The notes under the pieces: model-generated
Told to the model about the DNA's origin: nothing
The model's input: only the letters and a program-made list of their open reading frames with translations
Database searches by the model: none
Made by a program: the position numbers and the translations under genes
Part shown: in pieces, positions 43,093-52,466 of the stretch
Position numbering within the stretch: the first letter of the stretch is position 1
How the letters are laid out: every line of letters begins with the position of its first letter
Assembly (NCBI GenBank): GCA_964474905.1
Contig: CAYYUP010000025.1
Span: forward strand, 10,709 to 74,708
Length of the DNA: 64,000 bases
Direction of reading: 5' to 3'
From: JADJRG01 sp964474905
Lineage (GTDB): Bacteria; Myxococcota_A; Polyangia; Nannocystales; Nannocystaceae

Positions 43093-43911
43093 TTAGCCGG
43101 GCACTGGCGCGCAGATCTCGACCGCTTGATCCGAGTAAAAGAAGGCCTCGACATCGCCGTTTGAGCACAGGCCGACGTAGAGGTAGACGAGTTCGCCGAT
43201 CGCCGTATCTTCGGCCTCGAAGAGGATCGAACCCCAGCCCCAGCCGACGCCGAGACAGGGCGCTGGGGTCCCTAGGTCCTCGATGATCACCGGGTCGTTG
43301 CGGATGTCGAGGATCGTCGATCCCGGCGGCAGGGCCATCTCGGCGGCTGCCTGCGAGATGGCGACGCCGGCCTCGATATTGGCTTCGATGACGCCGCCAT
43401 TGTCCTTGTCGACCAGCTCGTCACCGACATTCTCGTCTGACCAGGCCATCGAGTGGCCGTCGGCGACGGGCTCTAATGCCTGCACCTCGGCGACGCTCTT
43501 GGGCATGTTGGCCGGCGGGTAGGCGTTTAGGAAGGTTTCGAGGAGGGCGTGAGGAGGGATGTCGCCCTCCATCAGGCAGCAGATGTCGTCGTTTGGATCG
43601 CAGGGCTCGCCGGTCGAGGAGGAGCCCGAACTCGAGCTTAGACCGCCGGTCGAGGTGCTCGTCGTTGTGTCGTCGGTGGTCGAGGTTTGCGAGTCGCCGG
43701 ATGAGGAGGACGATGACGAAGAAGACGAAGAAGACGTGCTGGTCTCGCCGCCCGAGCTTGCGGATGTCGTGCCGGTGGTGGTCGTTGCACCGGCCGTCGT
43801 GAAGCCCGAGCCCTGGCTCATCGAGCTATCGCTCTCGGAGCTGCTGGGGTTGCAGGCAAAAAGGCCGGCGGCGATAAAAAGTGCGAGAGGCGAATGGCGA
43901 TAGGACGGCAT
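43093..43911 (-). CDS. Lipoprotein with long Ser/Thr spacer
   Basis: Lipoprotein of 272 residues, lipobox GLFAC. A spacer of about 80 residues, mostly Ser, Thr and Gly with a 12-Ser run, leads to a compact domain that starts CDPNDDICCLMEGDIPPHALLET and ends with CAPVPG. The domain has several Cys and a mixed fold; no family recognised. GGAGG 7 nt before ATG 43911 supports the start. The long serine tract (TCGTC-type codons) is likely prone to slippage. Probably a surface-exposed protein. Confidence 0.82.
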   Translation of the reverse strand: MPSYRHSPLALFIAAGLFACNPSSSESDSSMSQGSGFTTAGATTTTGTTSASSGGETSTSSSSSSSSSSSSGDSQTSTTDDTTTSTSTGGLSSSSGSSSTGEPCDPNDDICCLMEGDIPPHALLETFLNAYPPANMPKSVAEVQALEPVADGHSMAWSDENVGDELVDKDNGGVIEANIEAGVAISQAAAEMALPPGSTILDIRNDPVIIEDLGTPAPCLGVGWGWGSILFEAEDTAIGELVYLYVGLCSNGDVEAFFYSDQAVEICAPVPG

Positions 43912-44017
43912 GGTTTTCCTCCGTAGATTTTGGCATATCACGGTCAAAAAGTGGCCCTTGCGGTCGCGAGCGCGGCTTTGGCCAGAGGGCGTCTGCCTGC
44001 CGATCGGGTGACCTTTG

Positions 44018-44428
44018 TTAGCTCGCCTTGCGTTGTCCTATCGCTATTCGGCCCGCCGACCACGCGGCCACCAGATAGAGGGGCATCTCGATGTAGAACC
44101 ATGTCGGGGTCTGTATCGACATCGCGTTCATGATGCCCCCGAGCAGGGAGAGCGCGCCGATGATCATCGCCAGCAGCATCGGCCTCGATGCGGCGACGCG
44201 GGCGGCCACAAAACCACCGACAAAGGCTTGGCCGAGGTGGGCGACCATGACCACGAGCAGGGCGATGATCGGCAGCGACGCGACATAGGCGTTCATCTGC
44301 GCCGGATCGGCCATTGAAGTGCCCTCGGGCATCGGAAAGAATACCGAGCTGTTGAGCATAATGATGCCCATGTTGATCGCCATGCCGACGATCAGGCCGA
44401 GTACGAGTGCGAGTGTGTTGCGAAGCAT
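44018..44428 (-). CDS. Small four-helix membrane protein
   Basis: A 136-residue protein with about four membrane helices (LALVLGLIVGMAINMGIIM; IIALLVVMVAHLGQAFVGGF; MLLAMIIGALSLLGGIM; FYIEMPLYLVAAWSAG). Typical of small conserved hypothetical membrane proteins; no function known. A strong SD, AAGGAGG, lies 8 nt upstream of ATG 44428. It stands alone, divergent from the following small membrane protein. Confidence 0.8.
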   Translation of the reverse strand: MLRNTLALVLGLIVGMAINMGIIMLNSSVFFPMPEGTSMADPAQMNAYVASLPIIALLVVMVAHLGQAFVGGFVAARVAASRPMLLAMIIGALSLLGGIMNAMSIQTPTWFYIEMPLYLVAAWSAGRIAIGQRKAS

Positions 44429-44540
44429 GATTTTCCTCCTTGAAAACCGCGGTGGCGCGGATTCGCGACAGTACCCATGTGTAGACTCCAGGGCAAGGAG
44501 AAAGGGGTCAAAACGAGCCTTTTAGTTTGTATTCTCGCGC

Positions 44541-45005
44541 ATGATGGTGTCTCCTGCGCCGGTGGTTGTCTTCAATGGAACAACGTTTATTCAGCTGCTT
44601 ATCGTCGCTATTCCGGCCTTGATCGCGATGGGCATCGCCTCGCTGATGGACGGCGATGGCGATCGTTGGGCTGAGATCGTCGGCTCGATCGCCTTGGTGC
44701 CGCTGGATCTGCTCTGGCGGATCGCGAGCATCGGTGCCGAGACTGGTGAGCCGACGGGNNNNNNNNNNNNNNNNNNNNNNNNNNNNNNNNNNNNNNNNNN
44801 NNNNNNNNNNNNNNNNNNNNNNNNNNNNNNNNNNNNNNNNNNNNNNNNNNNNNNNNNNTCGGGCGAGGGCGAATCGGGCGAGGCTCGTGCGGGAGGCCTC
44901 ATCAACTTGGTGAGCCCCGATGGTGGTGGGCACATCTTTTTCCTGCCCAACTACCTCGTCGGTTCGCTGATCGCCTACGGACTCTTCTCGGGCTTTTTTA
45001 CCTGA
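44541..45005 (+). CDS. Small membrane protein interrupted by assembly gap
   Basis: Visible parts show an N-terminal hydrophobic segment (FIQLLIVAIPALIAMGIASLM), a second one (AEIVGSIALVPLDLLWRIASI), a low-complexity Glu/Gly/Ser stretch (EPTG, gap, SGEGESGEARAGG) that contains the 100-N gap, and a C-terminal hydrophobic end (FFLPNYLVGSLIAYGLFSGFFT). The frame matches on both sides of the gap. No family recognised. Short same-strand distance (59 bp) to the VWA lipoprotein gene allows co-transcription. Confidence 0.6.
   Translation: MMVSPAPVVVFNGTTFIQLLIVAIPALIAMGIASLMDGDGDRWAEIVGSIALVPLDLLWRIASIGAETGEPTXXXXXXXXXXXXXXXXXXXXXXXXXXXXXXXXXXSGEGESGEARAGGLINLVSPDGGGHIFFLPNYLVGSLIAYGLFSGFFT
44759..44858. 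other. Assembly gap (100 N) in low-complexity coding sequence
   Basis: Exactly 100 undetermined bases between CCGACGGG and TCGGGCGAGGGCG, within a Glu/Gly/Ser-coding repeat. A tandem repeat that collapsed in assembly is likely. Confidence 0.98.
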
Positions 45006-45064
45006 GGGTGTGCACCGTTGGCGAATGGGCTGTGACAGGGTGCGGCCTGTGGTAGCGTGCGCGT

Positions 45065-46177
45065 GTGAGGCTCTATTTCGCACATTTATACCCCTGTGCC
45101 TGCATGGCCCTCCTAGCTCCTCTCGCCTGTAATGGCGACGCCGCGGGGGACGGTTCTGCAGGCAGCGGGCTGACGACCGCCTCTGCGAGTGCGACCCAGA
45201 CGACCAGCGCTGGCACGGGTGCGACCTCTACGGGCCTCAGCGGCACCGCGACCTCCGGCGACTCGGTGTCGGCGGGCTCGTCGGGCTCGACGACCTCTTC
45301 GTTAAAGCTCGATGTCGGCTTTGGCGAGACCGAGACCGAGGGCGAGACCGGCGACACGAGCGGCTGCACAAAGATCGACTTCTTATTTGTCGTCGACAAC
45401 TCTGGATCGATGTCGGGGGAGCAGGACAACCTCGTCGCCAGCTTTGACGGCTTTGTCACGACGATGATGGCAACTCTGGAGAATGTGAAAGATTACCACG
45501 TTATGGTCGTCGACAGCGACGCCTGGGTCTTTGAGGGCTGCGAATGGGAATGCATGACCTTTGAGGATTGTGCACCGAATTACGAGTACGAATGCGGTAT
45601 CACCGAACCCCTCGAATGTGAAGATGTGCTCGGGGCTGGGGTTGTCTATCCCCGGGGAGCCGCCACGGCGAACAAAGCCTGTGGATTTGCCGAGGGACAG
45701 CGCTATCTAGAGAGCGCCGATGCCGACTTTGTCAGTAAATTTGAGTGTGCAGCCAAGGTCGGCATCGGCAGCACCGAGGAGCCCGAACTGATGATGAATG
45801 CGCTGACTGCAGCGGTTGCTTCTGCGGGCGAGGCGGCGACCTGCAACGCTGGTTTTCTCCGTGACGACGCGATTCTCGTGGTCACCTTTATCACCGACGA
45901 GGACGACGACCAAGGCGACGGCTCCGAGGGCACGCCCGCGAGCTGGAAAACGGCTCTGGTCAGCGCAAAAAATGAGGATCCCGAGGCGATCGTCATGCTC
46001 GGTCTCTTCGGTCATGATGGCTGCGCAGAGAAGAGCGTTCGTCTCGAGGAATTTGCGGCGAGCTTCGGCGATCATGGCTTTACGGGCAGTATCTGCGCCG
46101 ACAGCTACGACGCGTTCTTTGCCGACGCGGTGGCGATCATCGAAGGTACTTGCGACGACTTCATGCCGCCGAGTTGA
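45065..46177 (+). CDS. VWA-domain-like lipoprotein
   Basis: Lipoprotein of 370 residues starting at GTG 45065; lipobox PLAC, then a Ser/Thr/Gly spacer. The von Willebrand A-type module follows: IDFLFVVDNSGSMSGEQDNLV has the MIDAS DxSxS, and ILVVTFITDEDDDQGDGSEG is the later acidic MIDAS-like strand. A Cys-rich insertion (CEWECMTFEDC, CGITEPLEC) sits between them. VWA lipoproteins of this type are common in myxobacteria and may bind ligands with divalent metal; none is known here. Convergent with the kinase gene. Confidence 0.88.
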   Translation: MRLYFAHLYPCACMALLAPLACNGDAAGDGSAGSGLTTASASATQTTSAGTGATSTGLSGTATSGDSVSAGSSGSTTSSLKLDVGFGETETEGETGDTSGCTKIDFLFVVDNSGSMSGEQDNLVASFDGFVTTMMATLENVKDYHVMVVDSDAWVFEGCEWECMTFEDCAPNYEYECGITEPLECEDVLGAGVVYPRGAATANKACGFAEGQRYLESADADFVSKFECAAKVGIGSTEEPELMMNALTAAVASAGEAATCNAGFLRDDAILVVTFITDEDDDQGDGSEGTPASWKTALVSAKNEDPEAIVMLGLFGHDGCAEKSVRLEEFAASFGDHGFTGSICADSYDAFFADAVAIIEGTCDDFMPPS

Positions 46178-46246
46178 TCGAACGCGCTCGCTCGCCTTTC
46201 GATCCTGTCTCGTGAGTCAGGAAGCACGGCGCCGATCAGGCGCCGA

Positions 46247-49135
46247 TCACTCGGCGATCCAGGCATCCATTTGAGCGGTCGCTCGGGCGTAGACCCCGGG
46301 GTGTGTGGACCCGAAGTCGTCGCGGGCGGCCATCGCGAGTTCGCGGATACGCTGTCTGTCACCGCTGCTGGCATCGAGGGCGAGGGCGAGGAAGTAGCGG
46401 ATATCCGCGAGCTGCTCGGTGTCGGCGATGTCGCTCTTGAGCAGTCTTTCGAGGGGGGCGATCGCAGCCTTTGGTTGCCCCGCTAGTGTGCTTTGATGGG
46501 CGAGCAGTGTGCGCGCCGAGAGCAGAGCTTTGGTGCGAGCGCCGGTGAGATTGAGGATCTCGATGGCTTGTTTGATGCGTTTACGGTTGCCCTCGCTCTC
46601 GCCGGTCTCGCTGCGGACCACCGAAATATTGATCAGAATGTGGGCGAAGAAATGGGAGCTTGGCGCCCGGGCCTCGAGGATCTCGGCTGCACGAGTGTAG
46701 AGTTCGAGGGTCTCGGCGCCCCGCCCCTGACGGTAGATGCAGTAGCCGAGGTTGCTGAGGTGAAGTGCGGTGCGGATGTCTTTGGGGCCGCGGAGTTCGG
46801 TTGAGATGGCGATGAGCCGGCGGATGAGGGACTCGGCATCGTCGAGGCGGCCAAGCTCGATGTACGCCTGAGAGAGGGTCGAGAGCAGATCTTCGAGATA
46901 GCGATCATCCGTATTGCCTGTCGATTCGGCGATCTTCTGGGCACGTTCGAGGAGCGGCAGAGCCTTCTCAAACTCGAGGAGATCGATGTAGACAGTGGCG
47001 TACTCGTTGAGCAACGAGACAAGATTTGGGTGTTGCGGTCCGAGCGTCGCCTCGCGCTCTTCGACCATGCGCGCAGCGATCGGCAGCGCCTTCGCTGGCT
47101 GACCTTCGGCTGTGAGCACGCGGATGAGGCCGATCTTGGCGACCCGGGCCCGCGGGCGAGCGAGTCCGTCGATGGCCTCGAGGTGGGTGATCGCGGCCTC
47201 AAAGATCGGTCGCGCAACGTCGTTGTTACCGGATTTTAGGAAGATAATGCCCTCCATCTCGAGGAGGTGACCGGACTCTCGATGGTCGCCTAGACGGTAA
47301 CGCAGGGCCTCGGCATGTGGCCGCCAGCGCAGGGCTTCGGCAGCGTCGAGCTTGTCCGAGACCAGGATGCGGATGAGTTCGGTCATCGCTCGAGCGGTCG
47401 TCGGGTCGTCCCGGACCTGTTCGCTGAGCCAGACGGCTCGGGTCACCATCTCTTGCGCGCGGTCGAATTCGTTGTTGCGTGCGGCAAGGCGACCGGCGAG
47501 CGTCAGGGCCTTGGCGTGCAGCGAATGATCGCCGAATTCTTCAGCCGCGACGACGACGGCTTCGGCCATCGGTGAGCCCTCCTTAAATCGGTGCAATCGG
47601 AGGGCGACCTGTGTGGCGTCGAGGTCTCGCTCGATCTCGTGGAGCTGGCGCTCTCGCTTTGGATCATCGAGGGGCGGCGGGGCGGTTGTTAGAGCGAGGG
47701 CATCGTCGCAGGAATCGAGTGGTACCAGGGCTGTGGCGGCGTCGAGGGCGTTGTCTCGGGCATTTGTATCGCCTTCTTCGAGCTGGGAGATGAGGGCCTC
47801 AAAGGCGCTCTTGTGCCGCTCGTAGCAGATGATCTGCAGGTCGTAGAGTCGGTCGCTATGGGTTTTTCGGGTGTGATCGATGCAGACGCCGCGCCGGCCG
47901 GCGACCCATCGCTGTGCGTAGTCGTCGAGCAGCAACTCGAGACGAGGCCAGGCCGCCGCGACGTGGGCAGCTGGATCTTCGGTGAAGGCGGCCTTTAGAC
48001 GCTGCTTCGCGCTCGCCTGCCACATCGACGGCGCGAGCTTGTCACAGATCCTCTGGGGCGGGTTTCTTTCGGGCGCGAGTCCGTAGCCGCCGGCGACGAG
48101 GACTGCGCTGAGCGCCCCGACACTGGCGATTCGACTGCGGCGGCGACCGGGATCCGAGCTCAGGATCGAGAGCAGCGCCTCCATCGTCGGGAAGCGATGG
48201 TCGGGATCGTGTGAGAGGCCGCGGACAAGCGCTCGGCGGAGCCAGTGGGGGCGCCTCGGCGAGCGCGGGAATTGCACAGTGATGCCCGCGGCGAGCTCCT
48301 TTTTGCGATCGTCGACGGTTCTCCCGAGAAAGGGACGCTGGTTGTAGAGGGCCGAGTAAAGGGCGACGCAAAAACTGAATTGATCGGCTCGGGCATCGAT
48401 TTTGCCGCCGAGTAACTGCTCGGGGGCCATGTAGGCTGGGGTTCCGGCGACCGCACCGGCGACGGTGAGCGTGTCTAGGGTTGGTGCGAGGAAAGGGTTC
48501 GCTCGAGGTCCAGGTTCGCCGCAGGATGTGTCTGTAGCCGTTCGCATGTCGGTGTCGCGGGCGAGGCCAAAGTCGAGTACCGAGACCCGTCCCTTACCGC
48601 CGACCATGACGTTGCCGAGTTTGAAGTCGCGGTGGATCACACCGGCGTCGTGGGATGCTACGAGACCGCGTCCGGCGGCGATGAAAACCTCGAGTATCGC
48701 GCGCCACGACCGGGGCTTTGTCGCGAGCCATTGTCGGAGGGTGACGCCTTCGACGAGTTCCATGGCGATGAAGACATGACCATCAAACTCGCCGGCGTCG
48801 TAGATCGTGACTACATTCGGATGCTTTAGCTTGGCGAGCGCTTGCGCTTCGCGGACCAGGCGGGTGCGGCCGTCTGTGCCTGTGGCGATGTCGGGTTTTA
48901 AGACCTTGATCGCCAATTGACGGCCGAGTTCCTCGTCGTAGGCCGCGTACACACAGCCCATGCCGCCGCGGCCGAGTTCGCGGAGGATCACAAATCGATC
49001 GATACGCCCCGGCATGTCCGAGATCTCGGGGGCGCGCGGGCCCCCCGGATCACGTTTTGTGGGCTCTTCGGGTTCGACACGGAGCGTCGGATCGCCCTGC
49101 AGCGCCGGCTCGAGGCGCTTTGTTGGCGTATCCAT
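46247..49135 (-). CDS. Ser/Thr protein kinase with TPR-like C-terminus
   Basis: Eukaryotic-type (Hanks) kinase of 962 residues. From ATG 49135, the G loop LGRGGMG is at 54-60, AIK Lys77, catalytic HRDFKLGN at 168-175 (Asp170), and DFG at 188-190, followed by GTPAYMAPEQL. A hydrophobic stretch (IASVGALSAVLVAGGYGLA) near residue 340 is a probable membrane segment. The remaining 600 residues are helical repeats resembling TPRs (e.g. AESLIRRLIAISTELRGPKD). This is the standard architecture of many myxobacterial kinases that sense signals through the extracytoplasmic repeats. GGAGG precedes ATG 49135; ATG 49156 is possible. Confidence 0.95.
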   Translation of the reverse strand: MDTPTKRLEPALQGDPTLRVEPEEPTKRDPGGPRAPEISDMPGRIDRFVILRELGRGGMGCVYAAYDEELGRQLAIKVLKPDIATGTDGRTRLVREAQALAKLKHPNVVTIYDAGEFDGHVFIAMELVEGVTLRQWLATKPRSWRAILEVFIAAGRGLVASHDAGVIHRDFKLGNVMVGGKGRVSVLDFGLARDTDMRTATDTSCGEPGPRANPFLAPTLDTLTVAGAVAGTPAYMAPEQLLGGKIDARADQFSFCVALYSALYNQRPFLGRTVDDRKKELAAGITVQFPRSPRRPHWLRRALVRGLSHDPDHRFPTMEALLSILSSDPGRRRSRIASVGALSAVLVAGGYGLAPERNPPQRICDKLAPSMWQASAKQRLKAAFTEDPAAHVAAAWPRLELLLDDYAQRWVAGRRGVCIDHTRKTHSDRLYDLQIICYERHKSAFEALISQLEEGDTNARDNALDAATALVPLDSCDDALALTTAPPPLDDPKRERQLHEIERDLDATQVALRLHRFKEGSPMAEAVVVAAEEFGDHSLHAKALTLAGRLAARNNEFDRAQEMVTRAVWLSEQVRDDPTTARAMTELIRILVSDKLDAAEALRWRPHAEALRYRLGDHRESGHLLEMEGIIFLKSGNNDVARPIFEAAITHLEAIDGLARPRARVAKIGLIRVLTAEGQPAKALPIAARMVEEREATLGPQHPNLVSLLNEYATVYIDLLEFEKALPLLERAQKIAESTGNTDDRYLEDLLSTLSQAYIELGRLDDAESLIRRLIAISTELRGPKDIRTALHLSNLGYCIYRQGRGAETLELYTRAAEILEARAPSSHFFAHILINISVVRSETGESEGNRKRIKQAIEILNLTGARTKALLSARTLLAHQSTLAGQPKAAIAPLERLLKSDIADTEQLADIRYFLALALDASSGDRQRIRELAMAARDDFGSTHPGVYARATAQMDAWIAE

Positions 49136-49316
49136 CGAGCCTCCAGGTATCGGCATATCGCGTCACTGAGTCGCTCCTTACGGTGACATATCAGGCATCT
49201 CGCCCGCAAGAGGTGGATCTCGTGAACACTGGAATCCCTCGGAAAGCCAGCAGAACAGAGTTCGTTGGCGTAGGTGGGTGACGGGGCGCAGGGGCCGGTC
49301 CCTTGCGAGGGCGGGT

Positions 49317-49724
49317 CTATTGTGAGCGCTCGACCGTTGCACCGCCGAGGAGTCCTCGCCAGGCGCTGCGGTGGATCCAGCCGAGGGTGATCGCGATAGC
49401 GGTGATGACGAGCGACACGGCGGCTTCTCCGGGTGTCATGAGTAGGTGGAACGCGAGGATGTTGACGATGACCGGTGCGAGAAGCAGGAGGCCTAGGGGC
49501 ACGCCCCTGCCGCTGAGGAGCAGCGCTCCGCCGATCACCTCGGTGCCCTTGATCAAGGGAAACATGTAGCCAGTCGCGGCCAGGGCCCCCATGAACGCAG
49601 CGGCATCGCCCTCCATCGGCGGCAGTGGCATGAAGTGGAGAAAGCCGTTGAGCCCAAAGACCACAAAGAGGAGACCTAGGACGGTGCTGAAGATCCGGGA
49701 GAGGAGGCGAAGTTTTTTTGACAT
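49317..49724 (-). CDS. DoxX-family membrane protein
   Basis: Four-helix membrane protein of 135 residues of the DoxX/DoxD-like family: RIFSTVLGLLFVVFGLNGFLHFMPLP, then GALAATGYMFPLIKGTEVIGGALLLSG and LGLLLLAPVIVNILAFH. Members act in redox or stress responses at the membrane, with no clear reaction. The gene is divergent from a LysR-type remnant, an arrangement often seen for DoxX genes and their regulators. Confidence 0.9.
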   Translation of the reverse strand: MSKKLRLLSRIFSTVLGLLFVVFGLNGFLHFMPLPPMEGDAAAFMGALAATGYMFPLIKGTEVIGGALLLSGRGVPLGLLLLAPVIVNILAFHLLMTPGEAAVSLVITAIAITLGWIHRSAWRGLLGGATVERSQ

Positions 49725-49815
49725 GGATTTTTCACGGGAAGGTCAACCCGAGCCCCGAAGATGGTGACCTCAGCTGCGCATTTGGTCTAGACTGCGAAGC
49801 GCAAAGGATTAGTGC

Positions 49816-50115
49816 GTGAATGCAAAGATCGATCTCAACGAACTCGCGGTCTTCGTCAGGGTCGCCGATGCGGGGTCCTTTAGCGCGGTGGCCCACGGCT
49901 TTAATCGCGAACTCATCCTCCAGGGCGGCGGGCTTGGAATGCTGCCTCGGGTGCTTTGTGCGGATGATCTGCGGGAGGGCCGATTGATCAATGCACTCCC
50001 GGAGTACGCGGGGCGTGGGGGCTCTCTCTATTTAGTATATCCGGCGACGCGTAAGCTCGCTCCGCGGGTCGCAGCCCTCCGTGATCTCGCGCTCGAGACC
50101 TTTCGCATGGGCTAG
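49816..50115 (+). pseudogene. LysR-type regulator with large internal deletion
   Basis: The 99-residue frame joins the first 20 residues of a LysR HTH (LNELAVFVRVADAGSFSAVA) to a C-terminal effector-domain part (GGGLGMLPRVLCADDLREGRL, then GGSLYLVYPATRKLAPRVAALRDLALETF). LysR proteins are about 300 residues; some 200 in between, including the recognition helix, are missing. The two parts are fused in frame at HGFNRELILQGG, so a short peptide could still be made but cannot bind DNA in the usual way. GTG 49816 is the start. It was probably the regulator of the adjacent divergent doxX-like gene. Confidence 0.85.
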
Positions 50116-50124
50116 CCAGCCGCG

Positions 50125-52431
50125 TTAAAAGCGACCTTCGATCTCGAGAAAGAGCCGGTTTTCAGGGGAGGGCAGCCGGCTTTGGGTCGAGTCACGAGCG
50201 TCGAGCCAGGCGTAGACATCGTAGCGAATCTGCAACAGGAGCGCGCGTTTTACCAGGTAGCCGACGCTCAGGTAGCTCCACAGCGATTGCTCTAAATAGG
50301 TGTTGTCGTCGATGCCCTGGAAGAGATAGCGCATGCGCAGGCGCAGACGCAGGGGATCGATAGGCCGGGCGTTGAACGTCAGCCAGGCCTGCGCATCCTG
50401 GCGAAAGCCGTCGGGGTAGCGCGAGTCATCGATGAGGCGGTGCTGGTAGCGGGGCGTGATCGTCAGCCGCTTGTGGGGGATAAATTTAGCGAGCAGGTTG
50501 AAGCGCAGCTGCGAACCACCGCAGCGCGGCGGCTCGGTGGTCAAGGTCCCGGGCAGCGGTAGGTCAAAGGTATCGTCATCCCCAGAGACGAGTGCCGAAT
50601 AGGTAGGGTCGCCGCCAAAACAACCGCCGCGGCCCGACGCCCGTAGGTCCTTGTCTTGGTACTGCATCCAGATCCCGGGAACGACCCATTTGGCGAGCTG
50701 GGCATCGGCGCGCAGGTAGTAGATCAGCTGCGGTGTGCCCCGGCTCGGGGAGGTCCAGAGGTTGATGTAGGTCCTGAGATTGTAGCGCTTGTTTATCCGC
50801 GCTTGGTAGAGGAGTCGACCGCCGGCCTCGTCGCGGGCGCGCGAGCCGTCAAAGGTGTCTGGGGAGGAGAGGGGACGGGCGTAGGGGTTTGAGTAGTCCG
50901 TGCCGTAAAAGCGGACGATCGTCTCGATTTGATGGCTGTTTGTGTTGCCCCATGTCGCCGTGTGTCGGCCGATCGCCGCGAAGCCGCCGCCCCCGGAATT
51001 GGGGGTCACTTTGTCCATGGAGTCGAAGGAGCGTGTGACCTCGAGGCCGAGATCCGACCAGCGGTGACCCCACGAACCATTGAGTCCGAGGGCACCAAAG
51101 GGCCCGCCGTAGGGGGTTCGATCCCACTCTTGGAAGTCGAGATCGGCGCCCTCCACCAACCACTTGATGTCCGCGCCGTAGCCGGTGATACCGACGTGCG
51201 AGCGGCGATTGAAGAAGTAGCTGGCATTGGCTCCGCCGATCGCTTCGCGGTACATTCGCGGCAGGGTCGCGAAACTCAGCTCGCTGGTCGGCGCTAAAAG
51301 GTCGTCTTGGCGCTTGTAGACGTCGAGAGAGGCACAGGCGGGGTCATCGTCGTTGGCCGGATCGTCGCAGCGCTCGGCATTGTAGAGGCGGTACTGGTAG
51401 ATGCTTTTATGAGCGTAAGATCCCCAGCTGTAAGCCTGGATCCAGCCGGGGCCGGCCGTGATATGCTTGACCCCGATCGCGACGCCGCGCAGTGTCTGTT
51501 GCCAGCGAAAATCGGGCGTAATATAGGTATCACCGAGTTCGCCGGCGCAGGGCGAGTCGGTGAGTTCGCCGGAGGATTCGCGGCAAGAGCCGGTGAGATC
51601 GACGCGTCGCGGGTAGATGTACTGATCGCGGGTGAAGCCGTTTGGCGTGTAATTGCGGGTATTGTCAAAGGTCAGCCGCTGGCCAAAACCGATGCGATAG
51701 GTGCCGGCGATCACGCCCCACTTTTCGGTGTCCCACATCGCGTAAATTTTGGGCAGGTGGGGTTGCGGCCTGGGGGCATCGGCGGAGAGCGCCTGCCGCT
51801 GTGGGTCCCAGCGCACGTCCTGGGGTTGCAGGCGGCCTAGGACCGCGGCGAAGCCGAGCGAGAGGTGGCGGGCGGTCTCGACCTGGGCATCGATCGCCAT
51901 CGGCGGGACCAGGCGATCCTTTTGCGACCACGCGGTGCGGAAGCGGATGCGGCCGCTAGTCGTACTCAGCTTGCGGCCGGCTTCGTTGACCACTAAAAAC
52001 GCGGCGATCGATGCCATCGTCGTGCGGTCGAGAACGTCGGCGATCACCAGCGCCGCCGGATCGGAGATGGCTCCGGCCTCCTTACGAAAGGCGAGGATCG
52101 CGTCGACATCCTCGTAGCTGAGATTTGGCAGAGTATAGAGATCATCGCGGCTGGCGGTATTGAGATCGAGGCCGCGGCGCATCAGCTCGACTAGGGTCTC
52201 GTAGGTCTCGCCGGTGATGTCGCCTGCGGAGTTGAGATCCTGGAGGTCCTCTTCGTCGTCGACGTCGATAAAGGTCCCGTAGGGCGCAGCTTGGGCACTG
52301 ATGGGGAGCGCGAAGAGAGCGCAGGAGACCACCGCAGCGGCGAGTCGGCGTTGGCCGGTCCGCTGATTCGGCGCCCTGCATAGGGGGGCGAGCAGGCGCT
52401 GCGCCGTCGGGTGATTCCTAGCCTTGGACAT
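50125..52431 (-). CDS. Outer membrane beta-barrel protein with N-terminal helix-hairpin-helix (ComEA-like)
   Basis: Protein of 768 residues. A long N-terminus ends in a signal peptide cleaved after ISAQA. At residues 88-129 an HhH module of ComEA type is found (LDLNTASRDDLYTLPNLSYE, with the second helix DVDAILAFRKEAG), a typical non-specific DNA-binding motif. From residue 160 the sequence consists of amphipathic strands with many aromatic residues, ending LFLEIEGRF with C-terminal Phe, i.e. an outer membrane barrel. It is the last gene of a five-gene operon with two thermonucleases and two lamin-tail lipoproteins, 35 bp after the second nuclease gene. It could be a pore or receptor for DNA fragments. 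Confidence 0.85.
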   Translation of the reverse strand: MSKARNHPTAQRLLAPLCRAPNQRTGQRRLAAAVVSCALFALPISAQAAPYGTFIDVDDEEDLQDLNSAGDITGETYETLVELMRRGLDLNTASRDDLYTLPNLSYEDVDAILAFRKEAGAISDPAALVIADVLDRTTMASIAAFLVVNEAGRKLSTTSGRIRFRTAWSQKDRLVPPMAIDAQVETARHLSLGFAAVLGRLQPQDVRWDPQRQALSADAPRPQPHLPKIYAMWDTEKWGVIAGTYRIGFGQRLTFDNTRNYTPNGFTRDQYIYPRRVDLTGSCRESSGELTDSPCAGELGDTYITPDFRWQQTLRGVAIGVKHITAGPGWIQAYSWGSYAHKSIYQYRLYNAERCDDPANDDDPACASLDVYKRQDDLLAPTSELSFATLPRMYREAIGGANASYFFNRRSHVGITGYGADIKWLVEGADLDFQEWDRTPYGGPFGALGLNGSWGHRWSDLGLEVTRSFDSMDKVTPNSGGGGFAAIGRHTATWGNTNSHQIETIVRFYGTDYSNPYARPLSSPDTFDGSRARDEAGGRLLYQARINKRYNLRTYINLWTSPSRGTPQLIYYLRADAQLAKWVVPGIWMQYQDKDLRASGRGGCFGGDPTYSALVSGDDDTFDLPLPGTLTTEPPRCGGSQLRFNLLAKFIPHKRLTITPRYQHRLIDDSRYPDGFRQDAQAWLTFNARPIDPLRLRLRMRYLFQGIDDNTYLEQSLWSYLSVGYLVKRALLLQIRYDVYAWLDARDSTQSRLPSPENRLFLEIEGRF

Positions 52432-52466
52432 GGCGGGTGTGTCGGTGTCGGCTTGTCAGACGCAGG

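Noticed and set aside
51108..51130. tRNA-like GGTTCGATCC sequence
   Set aside because: It lies inside the coding sequence of the HhH barrel protein and no cloverleaf can be formed around it.
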